Positions 45,851 through 54,027 of a stretch of 64,000 nucleotides of DNA are shown piece after piece. The notes under the pieces were generated by a model. It was not told the origin of the DNA, ran no database searches, and saw only the letters and a program-made list of their open reading frames with translations. The stretch spans positions 62,001 to 126,000 of the forward strand of contig RHLF01000001.1 of the NCBI GenBank assembly GCA_003712125.1, given 5' to 3'. Both the position numbers and the translations under genes were made by a program. Position 1 is the first letter of the stretch; every line of letters starts with the position of its first letter. Source of the DNA: Allomuricauda sp. GTDB taxonomy: Bacteria > Bacteroidota > Bacteroidia > Flavobacteriales > Flavobacteriaceae.

Positions 45851-48069
45851 TCTTTGAAAAAATACATAAAAAGCTGTGTTTGACCACATTGGTTCTTTGG
45901 TACCTTTTGGTTGGTAGTACAACCTTTTATGCGCAAGACAAGACTACCCCGATCAAAGACTTACAAGATATTTTCGACGAGGTCCTTCGCTACCAACATC
46001 AAAATTATATTGATTCGGCCATTGTTTCACTCAACAAAGCCAAAGACATTGCCGAGAAAAATGAAGACATCAAGGTTCTTCTCGACACCTATTTGCGATT
46101 TGCACTGCTTCACTTAGAATTGGACAATAGAGACAATACCTTGTTTTATCGTGATCGCGCTGATATTTACCTAAAGGATATAGCTTACCCACATGGCGAG
46201 GCAGTTTTAAAGTTCGTGGATGCGACCTTGTTGTATCGCGATGGAAACAATTTCCAGGCCATGAACATGATTGAAGAAGCCAGAGGACTTAGTAACGACC
46301 GTAATTTGGCCAATCATTTACTCTTGGCCGAAGCCTATATTTATTCGAATAGGGAAAAGTTTGACGAAGCCCAAACCAATTTTAATGCTCTTGTTGTTAA
46401 TGCAGATGATAAGGAACGTGCTTATTTGGCCACCAAAGCCAATTTGGGTCTCGCTCAGCTCAATCTCAACACCGCCAATATTGAAGAAAGCGCCAAAAAT
46501 GCCTTAGCCGCTCTTGAATTGGCCGAGAAAAACAATTTCAATAGAGAAATATTGGAGTCTAATCGAATATTGACCACCATATTTGAAGATATGGGTCGCT
46601 TTGATTTAGCACTGCAGTACAATAGAGGTCTAAATAAAATTAAAGATTCGCTCTATAATATCGAGATTGTCAAACAGCAGGCTAAAACTGCCAGTGATAT
46701 TGCCTTTGGACATCAAAACAAAGTCATTAGCGAATTGGAGGAAAAGAATGAAAAACTAAGCCAATCAGCAAACCGATCGGAAGTCATGGTCATTCTGACA
46801 ACCGCATTTTTGACCATTATTTCCCTTTTGGCAGTTTCCCTGTATCGGAACAATCAGATCAAACTAAAAACCAATGACCTTTTGCAGACCAAAAATTCTG
46901 AATTGGAGTTGGCGCGTGATTCTGCGGTCTCGGCCATGAAAGCCAAGGCAAACTTTCTTTCTACGGTCACCCACGAATTAAGAACCCCACTCTATGCTGT
47001 TACGGGGCTGACCCATTTGCTTTTGGAGGAAAACCCATCGGATCACCAAAAGGAGCATTTGAAATCATTAAAGTTCTCAGGAGATTACCTGCTGAACTTC
47101 ATCAATGATATATTACAGATCAATAAAATTGATGCCGATAAGCTTGAACCCTTGAACATTGAATTCAAGCTCAAAAAGGTGTTGACCGATGTGGTTGATT
47201 CCCTGCAACAAAATGCGGCGGAGAACGAAACAAAGATCACCATAAGCTATGATGAGGCCATTCCTAAAAACCTTTTGGGTGACCCTCTAAAATTATCGCA
47301 GATTTTCATGAACTTGGTGGGTAACGCCATTAAGTTTACCAAAAAGGGGAAAGTTGAAGTGATTACGAAACTCCTTGAAAAAAAGGATGAAGAGGTTACC
47401 TTATATTTTGAGGTGAAAGACAATGGTATTGGAATCTCGGAAGAGCAGCAGAAAAACATTTTTGACAGCTTTGAACAGGGATCTATCCAAATTAACCGCG
47501 AATATGGAGGTACCGGTTTAGGTTTGACCATTGTAAAAAGTTTACTTGGTCTTTTCGATAGTAAAATTGAGCTTAAAAGTACCCTGGGCCAAGGAAGTTC
47601 CTTTTTCTTTGAATTGGATGTGAAATGTGAAGATAAAGCCATTGCTGAAATTCCTTTTGAGCTTAGTAGTGAGGATTTTGATTTCAATGGTTTACATCTA
47701 TTGCTTGTCGAGGATAATAAAATAAATCAAGTCATCACCAAAAAAATGCTCACCAAGAGAGGCATGACCTGTGACATTGCCAACAACGGGAATGAGGCTA
47801 TTGATTTGGCAAAAGCGAACGAGTATGCCTGCATTTTAATGGATATCCATATGCCGGGCATTAGCGGCGAGGAGGCCACTCGTCAAATAAGAAAGTTTGA
47901 TCATGAAATTCCAATTGTGGCCCTGACCGCAATTTCAATGGACGACAGTTTGGATAGTTTCTATGCAGCCGGTTGCAACGATGTTGTCACCAAACCTTTC
48001 AAACCCGAGGTTTTCTATCAAAAAATCGGGGAGAATATTTTTAAGAAGAAGGTCGAGGAGCAGGCTTGA
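45847..48069 (+). CDS. TPR-containing hybrid histidine kinase
   Basis: A 740-residue sensor. Order: signal peptide, periplasmic TPR-like repeats (about 40-300), one membrane helix (about 315-335), HisKA with His376 in TVTHELRTPL, HATPase (NLVGNAIKF, DNGIGI, GGTGLGLTIVKSLL), and a receiver domain with Asp666 in ILMDIHMPG and Lys in VTKPF. The start TTG at 45847 shares TTGA with the gap stop and is followed by a proper signal peptide. No output regulator is adjacent. Confidence 0.9.
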   Translation: MIFEKIHKKLCLTTLVLWYLLVGSTTFYAQDKTTPIKDLQDIFDEVLRYQHQNYIDSAIVSLNKAKDIAEKNEDIKVLLDTYLRFALLHLELDNRDNTLFYRDRADIYLKDIAYPHGEAVLKFVDATLLYRDGNNFQAMNMIEEARGLSNDRNLANHLLLAEAYIYSNREKFDEAQTNFNALVVNADDKERAYLATKANLGLAQLNLNTANIEESAKNALAALELAEKNNFNREILESNRILTTIFEDMGRFDLALQYNRGLNKIKDSLYNIEIVKQQAKTASDIAFGHQNKVISELEEKNEKLSQSANRSEVMVILTTAFLTIISLLAVSLYRNNQIKLKTNDLLQTKNSELELARDSAVSAMKAKANFLSTVTHELRTPLYAVTGLTHLLLEENPSDHQKEHLKSLKFSGDYLLNFINDILQINKIDADKLEPLNIEFKLKKVLTDVVDSLQQNAAENETKITISYDEAIPKNLLGDPLKLSQIFMNLVGNAIKFTKKGKVEVITKLLEKKDEEVTLYFEVKDNGIGISEEQQKNIFDSFEQGSIQINREYGGTGLGLTIVKSLLGLFDSKIELKSTLGQGSSFFFELDVKCEDKAIAEIPFELSSEDFDFNGLHLLLVEDNKINQVITKKMLTKRGMTCDIANNGNEAIDLAKANEYACILMDIHMPGISGEEATRQIRKFDHEIPIVALTAISMDDSLDSFYAAGCNDVVTKPFKPEVFYQKIGENIFKKKVEEQA

Positions 48070-49060
48070 TCAAATCTTGAATTGTTTGGAGCACCACCTT
48101 CCTGTCATCCTCAGAAAAGTCATGTTTCATTTCCAAATAGTAGGCATTGGTCAAAACGTCTTCAAAGCGAACAAAATCTTTTTCGGTGGTCAACACTAAA
48201 TCATAGGCAGCAAATGACTGTATTTCCCGGGAGGTAAAATTATGGTGATCAGCAAATTTTAAATGTTTAAACATCACGTCTTTAGAGGTTAAAAAGTCGA
48301 CCAATGGAGCTGGATTGGCTATTCCTGTTACCAAAGCGATGTTCTTACCCTTTAGGTCTTGAAAACTTAGGTTCCCATTCAAACCAATAAAATAATCTTG
48401 GTATTGAATTGTACCAAAAACCACCTTTTGGTTGTCTAATGGTTTTATGGAATTCAGAAGTTCCTCTTTTTTTGTTGGGTTCGGAAATTGCGGACATTTG
48501 GTCACTATGATTAAATTAGCCCTTTTCGCCTGGTTTTTTGAATCTCTAAGGTTTCCGGTAGGCAAATACCAATCGTTGGCATACAAGGCATTATACGAGG
48601 TCAATAGCAGCAATTTGGAAGGCTTGACCCACCTATGCTGATAGGCATCATCCAAAATAATTATATCGGGTGCAGGCCCTTTCTCCAATTCTCGAATTCC
48701 ATTTCTGCGATTCGAATCTACAGCTACGGTTATATGCGGATATTTACGGGCAATTTGAAAAGGTTCGTCACCTAGGTCAACAACATTTGAATGGCTATTT
48801 GCCAGCACAAACCCCTTCGATTTTCTTTTGTAGCCACGACTCAAAACAGCCATCTTAACGTCAGACCCCAGCAGTTCGATCAAATAAGCCACCATTGGGG
48901 TTTTTCCTGTACCCCCCACCGTTAAATTTCCAATGGCAATGGTGGGCGTAGAAAATTTGGACGACTTTAAAATCCCAACATCAAAAAGTAGGTTCCTGAA
49001 GTATACCCCTGCTGCGTAGAGCAATGAAACTGGAAATAATAGGTAACGTAGTACTTGCAT
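48041..49060 (-). CDS. lpxK: Tetraacyldisaccharide 4'-kinase
   Basis: A 339-residue inner-membrane enzyme that adds the 4'-phosphate in lipid A synthesis. An N-terminal membrane helix (MQVLRYLLFPVSLLYAAG) precedes the P-loop GNLTVGGTGKTP. Further marks are VLSRGYKRKSKGF and ILDDAYQHRWV. The ATG at 49060 is chosen over a frame extending to 49210 across the divergent Nif3 gene. It overlaps the kinase gene tail to tail by 29 bp. Confidence 0.93.
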   Translation of the reverse strand: MQVLRYLLFPVSLLYAAGVYFRNLLFDVGILKSSKFSTPTIAIGNLTVGGTGKTPMVAYLIELLGSDVKMAVLSRGYKRKSKGFVLANSHSNVVDLGDEPFQIARKYPHITVAVDSNRRNGIRELEKGPAPDIIILDDAYQHRWVKPSKLLLLTSYNALYANDWYLPTGNLRDSKNQAKRANLIIVTKCPQFPNPTKKEELLNSIKPLDNQKVVFGTIQYQDYFIGLNGNLSFQDLKGKNIALVTGIANPAPLVDFLTSKDVMFKHLKFADHHNFTSREIQSFAAYDLVLTTEKDFVRFEDVLTNAYYLEMKHDFSEDDRKVVLQTIQDLIKPAPRPSS

Positions 49061-49108
49061 TTCGACGAAATTAGAATATTTTATCTTTAACCGCACTAAA
49101 GCTAGGAG

Positions 49109-50200
49109 ATGACTGTAAAAGAAGTAATGACAGTTCTGGAGGAACTCGCCCCATTGCACCATGCAGAAGACTTTGACAATGTGGGACTGTTGGTCGGAAA
49201 TCCCAATCAAAAGGTTACCGGAATCTTGGTGACGCTAGATACCCTTGAAAATGTAGTGGATGAGGCCATTGCTAAAAAATCCAATCTTATTGTCAGCTTC
49301 CATCCCATTCTTTTTAAGGGAATCAAAAGTCTTACCGGCAAGAACTATGTAGAGCGTGTGCTCATTAAGGCCATACGGCATCACATAGCGATTTATAGCA
49401 TGCACACGGCACTTGACAATTCGCCCCGTGGTGTGAATGCAAAAATTTGCGAGGTCCTTGGTATAAAAAACCCAAAAATCTTAATACCCAAGAAAGGAAG
49501 CATCAAAAAATTGGTAACCTATATCCCAAAGAACGAGGCAAACAGGGTTAAAGAAGCGCTATTCGCTGTAGGTGCAGGAAATATAGGCAACTATGAGAAT
49601 TGTAGTTTCAGCACCATGGGAACAGGAAGTTTCAAACCCCAAGCGCATGCGAACCCAACCAAGGGACAGATTGGTGAAACCAATATTGAGGAGGAAGAAC
49701 AGCTTAACATCACCTATTCATCTGACAAGGAACATATAATTCTTGAAGCCCTATTTGCGGCGCATCCCTACGAAGAAGTGGCTTATGAAGTCACCACACT
49801 TGATAATTTGAATCAAAATATTGGTATGGGCATGATTGGTGAAATAGACGAGACAGATGAGCAAACATTTATGGAAGGGGTAAAAAAGAAAATGAATACA
49901 CCAATCATCAGACATTCCTCCCTACTTAAGAAAAGTATTAAAAGGGTGGCCGTTTTAGGGGGTAGCGGTGCTTTTGCGATAAAGGATGCATTGCGGCAAA
50001 ATGCAGATGTTTTTATTAGTGCCGACATTAAGTATCATCAGTTCTATGAAGCTGAAGGTCAAATGGTAATTATGGATATTGGTCACTTTGAAACTGAGCA
50101 GTTTACAAAAAATTTATTGGTAGACTTTCTTACAAAAAAAATTCCTAATTTTGCAATCGCTTTATCGGAAAGTGAAACTAATCCCATCAAGTATTTTTAA
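49109..50200 (+). CDS. Nif3-like dinuclear metal centre protein
   Basis: A 363-residue member of the Nif3/YqfO family (GTP cyclohydrolase 1 type 2-like). Metal ligands lie in VSFHPILFKG, YSMHTALDN and the C-terminal MDIGHFETEQ. A middle insert (about 125-235) corresponds to the PII-like domain of the longer family members. It forms a pair with the zinc-ribbon-like gene 5 bp downstream, an arrangement common in bacteria. The biochemical role is unsettled. Confidence 0.9.
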   Translation: MTVKEVMTVLEELAPLHHAEDFDNVGLLVGNPNQKVTGILVTLDTLENVVDEAIAKKSNLIVSFHPILFKGIKSLTGKNYVERVLIKAIRHHIAIYSMHTALDNSPRGVNAKICEVLGIKNPKILIPKKGSIKKLVTYIPKNEANRVKEALFAVGAGNIGNYENCSFSTMGTGSFKPQAHANPTKGQIGETNIEEEEQLNITYSSDKEHIILEALFAAHPYEEVAYEVTTLDNLNQNIGMGMIGEIDETDEQTFMEGVKKKMNTPIIRHSSLLKKSIKRVAVLGGSGAFAIKDALRQNADVFISADIKYHQFYEAEGQMVIMDIGHFETEQFTKNLLVDFLTKKIPNFAIALSESETNPIKYF

Positions 50201-50205
50201 TAAAT

Positions 50206-50985
50206 ATGGCATCAAAAAAAGAAGTGACCATTGAAGATAAGTTAAGAGCATTATATGACTTACAACTTATTGATTCAAGAGTGGACGAAATTCGAAGTGT
50301 GCGCGGAGAATTGCCTTTAGAGGTTGAAGATTTGGAAGATGACGTCCAAGGTCTGAAAACGCGAATGGACAAATTAAAGACCGATGTTGAGACCATAAAT
50401 TTTGAGATTTCGGCAAAGAAAAATCTGATCGAAGAGTCCAAAGCGCTGATAAAAAAGTATGCTGAGCAACAAAAAAATGTTCGAAATAGCAGGGAATTTA
50501 ACTCTTTGAGCAAAGAAGTTGAGTTCCAAGAACTTGAAATACAGTTGGCCGAAAAAAACATTAAAGAGTTTAAGGCCCAAATTGAGCAAAAAAAGGAAGT
50601 CATCACGGAAACCAAGGAGAAGCTTTCCGAACGTGAGGCACACTTAAAACACAAAAAGAGTGAGCTCAACGCAATTTTGGCCGAGACTGAAAAGGAAGAG
50701 AAAGCCCTTCTTAAGAAATCTGAGGAATTCGAGGAAAAAATAGAAGAAAGGTTGATCCAAGCTTACAAACGAATTCGACACAATGTAAAGAATGGTCTTG
50801 CTGTGGTTCCTGTTGAAAGGGGTGCCTCTGGAGGTTCGTTCTTTACCATTCCACCTCAGGTTCAGGTAGAAATTGCTTCTCGTAAAAAAATTATCACCGA
50901 TGAACACAGTGGCCGTATTTTGGTAGATCCAACCTTGGCCGAAGAAGAATCAGAAAAAATGCAGAAGCTTTTCAACAAATTGTAA
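50206..50985 (+). CDS. Coiled-coil protein of the C4 zinc-ribbon family, cysteines lost
   Basis: A 259-residue protein. Residues about 10-190 form a long antiparallel coiled coil rich in Glu, Lys and Leu. The C-terminal domain should hold a four-Cys zinc ribbon, but the expected CxxC pairs read RGASGGSFFTIPPQ and DEHSGRILVD: no cysteine is left while the surrounding residues are kept. The family partners Nif3. A terminator follows. Function unknown; nucleic-acid binding has been proposed for the family. Confidence 0.85.
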   Translation: MASKKEVTIEDKLRALYDLQLIDSRVDEIRSVRGELPLEVEDLEDDVQGLKTRMDKLKTDVETINFEISAKKNLIEESKALIKKYAEQQKNVRNSREFNSLSKEVEFQELEIQLAEKNIKEFKAQIEQKKEVITETKEKLSEREAHLKHKKSELNAILAETEKEEKALLKKSEEFEEKIEERLIQAYKRIRHNVKNGLAVVPVERGASGGSFFTIPPQVQVEIASRKKIITDEHSGRILVDPTLAEEESEKMQKLFNKL

Positions 50986-51002
50986 AAGCACTCAACCAGA
51001 AT

Positions 51003-51034
51003 AAAAAGCCCTCCCATCTTCGAGGGCTTTTTTT
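51003..51034 (+). terminator. Intrinsic terminator after the zinc-ribbon-like gene
   Basis: Stem GCCCTC / GAGGGC (51008-51013 and 51022-51027), extended by A-T pairs, with an 8-base loop and seven Ts. Confidence 0.88.
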
Positions 51035-51127
51035 ATGTATTTTACCGCTGACCTATAGAAATGTCCTTTCTATCGCTAGCTTTCCCTTGCTTAGCGCTTT
51101 AAGGCTATTTTAGTTTGCCTACATACT

Positions 51128-51135
51128 TAGCTTTG
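51128..51135 (+). promoter_or_regulatory. -7 element (TAGCTTTG) of the DoxX-like gene
   Basis: An exact TAnnTTTG match 26 bp upstream of the ATG at 51162, downstream of a terminator; no -33 box at standard spacing. Confidence 0.45.
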
Positions 51136-51161
51136 AAGTTCCAATCTTTAAACTTGATATT

Positions 51162-51563
51162 ATGAAAAAACATCTTATCACCTACTATACATTTTTAGGA
51201 TTATTTTCTGTGATGATTTTGACCTCGCTGTACAACCATTTGTTCGATTATGCAGCAACAGTTGCTGAATATGCCAGTCTTGGCTATCCTGAACATTTGG
51301 TGAAACCTTTGGCCATTGCCCAGTTTTTTGGGTTGTTTGCCATCTGGTACAACAAAAAGAAAATGCTGGTTGAATGGGCGTATGGCGGTTTTTTCGCAAA
51401 TCTTACTTTAGCGGTTGTCGCACACTATAGCTCCAAATACGGAAATGGAGCTGAAGCGGTCATTTGTCTTATCCTTTTACTAACCACGTATTCGTTGAAC
51501 AGAAAAAGAATAGCACATTCAGAAGCACATAAAGAAGAAAGTAAGGTGCTGGTAAAGGTATAA
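51162..51563 (+). CDS. DoxX-like membrane protein
   Basis: A 133-residue protein with four predicted membrane helices (about 5-25, 45-65, 68-88, 97-115) and a polar tail. The pattern YASLGYPEHLVKPLAIAQFFGL is typical of the DoxX-like family. It stands alone between a terminator and convergent kmo (10-bp gap). Function unknown. Confidence 0.8.
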   Translation: MKKHLITYYTFLGLFSVMILTSLYNHLFDYAATVAEYASLGYPEHLVKPLAIAQFFGLFAIWYNKKKMLVEWAYGGFFANLTLAVVAHYSSKYGNGAEAVICLILLLTTYSLNRKRIAHSEAHKEESKVLVKV

Positions 51564-51573
51564 GCGCTGAACT

Positions 51574-52941
51574 TTATTTGCGGTTCCCAATGGGAAATTC
51601 ATCCAATAGGGACAACATTTTCTTTTCAATCTCGGGTGAATCCCATAAAGTTTCAATGTTTGGGATGTCCATAATCTTGGCCATAAGGGCCTCTTGTTCA
51701 TCCCCTATAGCAAGTGCCTCTGCATAGGGGGCATCAGAAAAGGTTACCCTACTGTACACCGGTACCCATTTATCTGGATGCTTGGCTGCAAAATGCTTTT
51801 CTATCTTTTTTTGTAATAGAAATTTTGGGTCAGCCGTCTTGCTGCTCATTTCCACAAAATTTCTGTAGCTTAATTCGGCAATGGCATCAGCATTTGGCTT
51901 TCGCAACACTTGATATTGTTTAAAGATGGTTTCCCAATCATCACCATGTTGCTCCATCAGTTCGTTCAACACAAAAATATCTTCAAAGCCGGCATTCATT
52001 CCTTGTCCATAAAAAGGAACCACGGCATGTGCAGAGTCTCCTACCAAAGCCACCTTATCCCAATAGGTCCAAGGATAACATTTCATGGTTACCAAGGCAC
52101 TGGTTGGGTTATTAAAAAAATCGGTGGTCAAATTTTCTATTTCCTTCCCAACATTGGGAAAATACTTCTCAAAAAAGTTCTTTGCATCTTGCTTGTTCTT
52201 GATTCTTTCAAATGAAACTTCCCCTTCGAAAGGCAAAAACAAGGTACAGGTAAAACTTCCGTTGATATTGGGCATGGCTATAAGCATGAATTTGCCCCGG
52301 GGCCAAATATGGAACGAATTCTTATCCAATTTGTGACTGCCATCCGCATTGGGGGGTATGGTAAGTTCTTTGTAACCCACGTCGATAAAGTCCTGTGAAT
52401 AATCAAAACGGCTTCTTCGTTGCATTCGATGCCGTACCCTTGAAAAGGCCCCATCACACCCAAAAATCAAATCAAATTGATATTCTTTCCACTCCCCTTT
52501 TTCCGTTTCACCTGTATATATTTTGGCTTCGGGGAGACTCACATCCCATACCTTTTCATCGAATCGAAATTCTGTGCCTTCAGATTCGGCAAAATCAATC
52601 ATTTTTCGATTCAAGATGCCTCTTGAAATCGACCAAATTGCCTGCGATTCCTTTCCATATTTTTGAAAGTACAATGGTTTGTCATTCACATGCAAGGCCC
52701 GTGCATAAAGGGGAATCGCAATTTGCTTAACCTTTTCTTCGAGTCCTACACCTTGAAGGGTTTTCCATCCTCTAGTACTCATTGCGAGGTTGATGGATCT
52801 TCCCGAAAAATTGATTTTTCTGATATCAGGTCTTCTGTCAAAAACGGTCACTTGATGACCGGCCTTTCGAAGATAAATGGCCAATAACGCACCTACCAGT
52901 CCAGAACCAATAACTGCAATATTTTTCGGTGTTTGCGGCAT
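51574..52941 (-). CDS. kmo: Kynurenine 3-monooxygenase
   Basis: A 455-residue FAD monooxygenase that hydroxylates kynurenine in tryptophan breakdown and NAD synthesis from tryptophan. The FAD loop is VIGSGLVGALLAIYL, followed by the family mark GRSINLAMSTRG, then GCDGAFSRVRHRM and the second FAD motif LVGDSAHAVVPFYGQGMNAG. The start at 52941 is chosen over a frame to 53001. Other kynurenine-pathway genes are not in the window. Confidence 0.92.
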   Translation of the reverse strand: MPQTPKNIAVIGSGLVGALLAIYLRKAGHQVTVFDRRPDIRKINFSGRSINLAMSTRGWKTLQGVGLEEKVKQIAIPLYARALHVNDKPLYFQKYGKESQAIWSISRGILNRKMIDFAESEGTEFRFDEKVWDVSLPEAKIYTGETEKGEWKEYQFDLIFGCDGAFSRVRHRMQRRSRFDYSQDFIDVGYKELTIPPNADGSHKLDKNSFHIWPRGKFMLIAMPNINGSFTCTLFLPFEGEVSFERIKNKQDAKNFFEKYFPNVGKEIENLTTDFFNNPTSALVTMKCYPWTYWDKVALVGDSAHAVVPFYGQGMNAGFEDIFVLNELMEQHGDDWETIFKQYQVLRKPNADAIAELSYRNFVEMSSKTADPKFLLQKKIEKHFAAKHPDKWVPVYSRVTFSDAPYAEALAIGDEQEALMAKIMDIPNIETLWDSPEIEKKMLSLLDEFPIGNRK

Positions 52942-52946
52942 GATAA

Positions 52947-52954
52947 CAAATGTA
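52947..52954 (-). promoter_or_regulatory. -7 element of kmo (TACATTTG)
   Basis: An exact match on the minus strand, ending 5 bp before the kmo ATG, so the transcript would start at or next to the start codon. A TTG lies 16 bp upstream (52973-52971). Confidence 0.4.
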
Positions 52955-53037
52955 ACAAAAAGCAGATGAGCAATGGCTTCGAAACTACCTCGCACAAACA
53001 AAAGTATTTTGGTTGAAGTTGATCAAACACTGCACCA

Positions 53038-53072
53038 AGAAAAAGCCCTGCAATCAGTAATTGCAGGGCTTT
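53038..53072 (-). terminator. Intrinsic terminator of clpP
   Basis: A perfect 13-bp stem AAAGCCCTGCAAT / ATTGCAGGGCTTT with a 5-base loop. On the minus strand it ends in a run of five Ts, 20 bp past the clpP stop. Confidence 0.9.
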
Positions 53073-53093
53073 CCTTAGAATCAATTTTTTTCT

Positions 53094-53642
53094 TTATTTC
53101 AAGATTTTATCAACGATACCGTACTTTACCGACTCTTCAGCATCCATCCAATAGTCACGATCAAAGTCTTTCATCACCTTGTCGTAATCTTGACCACAGT
53201 TATCGGCTAAAATTCGTGCGCCCAATTCTTTGGTCTTGATAATCTCTCGAGCTTGAATTTCAATATTTGAGGCCTGGCCTTGAGCACCGCCACTAGGTTG
53301 ATGGATCATCACCCGTGCATGCGGTTGAATGAATCGACTTCCCTTTTTACCGGCCGAAAGTAATATCGAACCCATGGAAGCTGCCAAACCCGAACAGACG
53401 GTTGAAACGGGACTCTTAATCTGCTTCAACGTATCATAGATTGCAAAGCCTGAGGTGACATAACCTCCTGGACTGTTGATTATTAGCTGTATTTCTTTAT
53501 TGTTTTGCAGATCCAAGAAAAGCAAACGATCAATTACATGTTTTGCAGAATTATCATCGACCATTCCCCAAAGAAACACCTTTCGTTCCTCTAATAATTT
53601 TTCTTGAATTAGCTCTTGTACTTTACCTTTTTTTGCACTCAT
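53094..53642 (-). CDS. clpP: ATP-dependent Clp protease proteolytic subunit
   Basis: A 182-residue serine peptidase. The catalytic Ser is in GLAASMGSILLSAG, the His in RVMIHQPSGGAQGQ, and Asp follows in the FDRDYWMDAEE segment. It is shorter at the N terminus than housekeeping ClpP and resembles the second ClpP copy of some Bacteroidota. No clpX is adjacent. It has its own promoter and terminator. Confidence 0.94.
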   Translation of the reverse strand: MSAKKGKVQELIQEKLLEERKVFLWGMVDDNSAKHVIDRLLFLDLQNNKEIQLIINSPGGYVTSGFAIYDTLKQIKSPVSTVCSGLAASMGSILLSAGKKGSRFIQPHARVMIHQPSGGAQGQASNIEIQAREIIKTKELGARILADNCGQDYDKVMKDFDRDYWMDAEESVKYGIVDKILK

Positions 53643-53662
53643 TCTTACTATTGACTAAACCA

Positions 53663-53670
53663 CAAATTTA
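53663..53670 (-). promoter_or_regulatory. -7 element of clpP (TAAATTTG)
   Basis: An exact TAnnTTTG match on the minus strand, 20 bp upstream of the ATG. A TTTG lies 24 bp further upstream (53698-53695). Confidence 0.55.
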
Positions 53671-53886
53671 ACTAAATATTTATCGCTAAGAACCCAAAGA
53701 TACCGGTTTTACGAGCTAAGTTTTTACCGAAAGGAAAGCATATTCTTGGATCTTTTAAAAAACACCTATTTAACATACAAAACTCCCTGTTTCACAACAT
53801 TTTACAAATATCGATAGAACTGTGTCGTTTATCGTGTACTCGGTAAAACAACGAAAAAACAAACGTTCATGTCGTAAATAAAAGGA

Positions 53887-53913
53887 TTTGGGAATACGAC
53901 TTCAATACCTTTG
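53887..53913 (+). promoter_or_regulatory. Promoter of the adhesin operon
   Basis: TTTG (53887-53890) and TACCTTTG (53906-53913). The spacer of 15 bp is short, but the -7 match is exact. It lies within the 385-bp gap between clpP and the adhesin. Apart from the clpP promoter, the rest of the gap before 53887 holds nothing recognisable. The predicted mRNA leader is about 110 bases. Confidence 0.5.
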
Positions 53914-53946
53914 ATGCTGTAGACCCCAAATCTACATGAATGCAAT

Positions 53947-54026
53947 TTGATCTTAACCTTCAAGTACGGACACGTAAAACGACAGTGTACGTCCGCTGGT
54001 TAAGGTCAATGTCTAAAACCTTAACC
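53947..54026 (+). promoter_or_regulatory. Structured leader with two mutually exclusive hairpins
   Basis: Segment 1 (53947-53958) can pair with segment 2 (53998-54009) over 12 bp with one G-U pair; its 39-base loop holds a smaller hairpin, CGGA-CGTA / TACG-TCCG. Segment 2 can instead pair with segment 3: GGTTAAGG (53998-54005) with CCTTAACC (54019-54026), plus one A-T pair. The second hairpin ends one base before the ATG at 54028. The two folds cannot coexist. Confidence 0.6.
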
Positions 54027-54027
54027 T

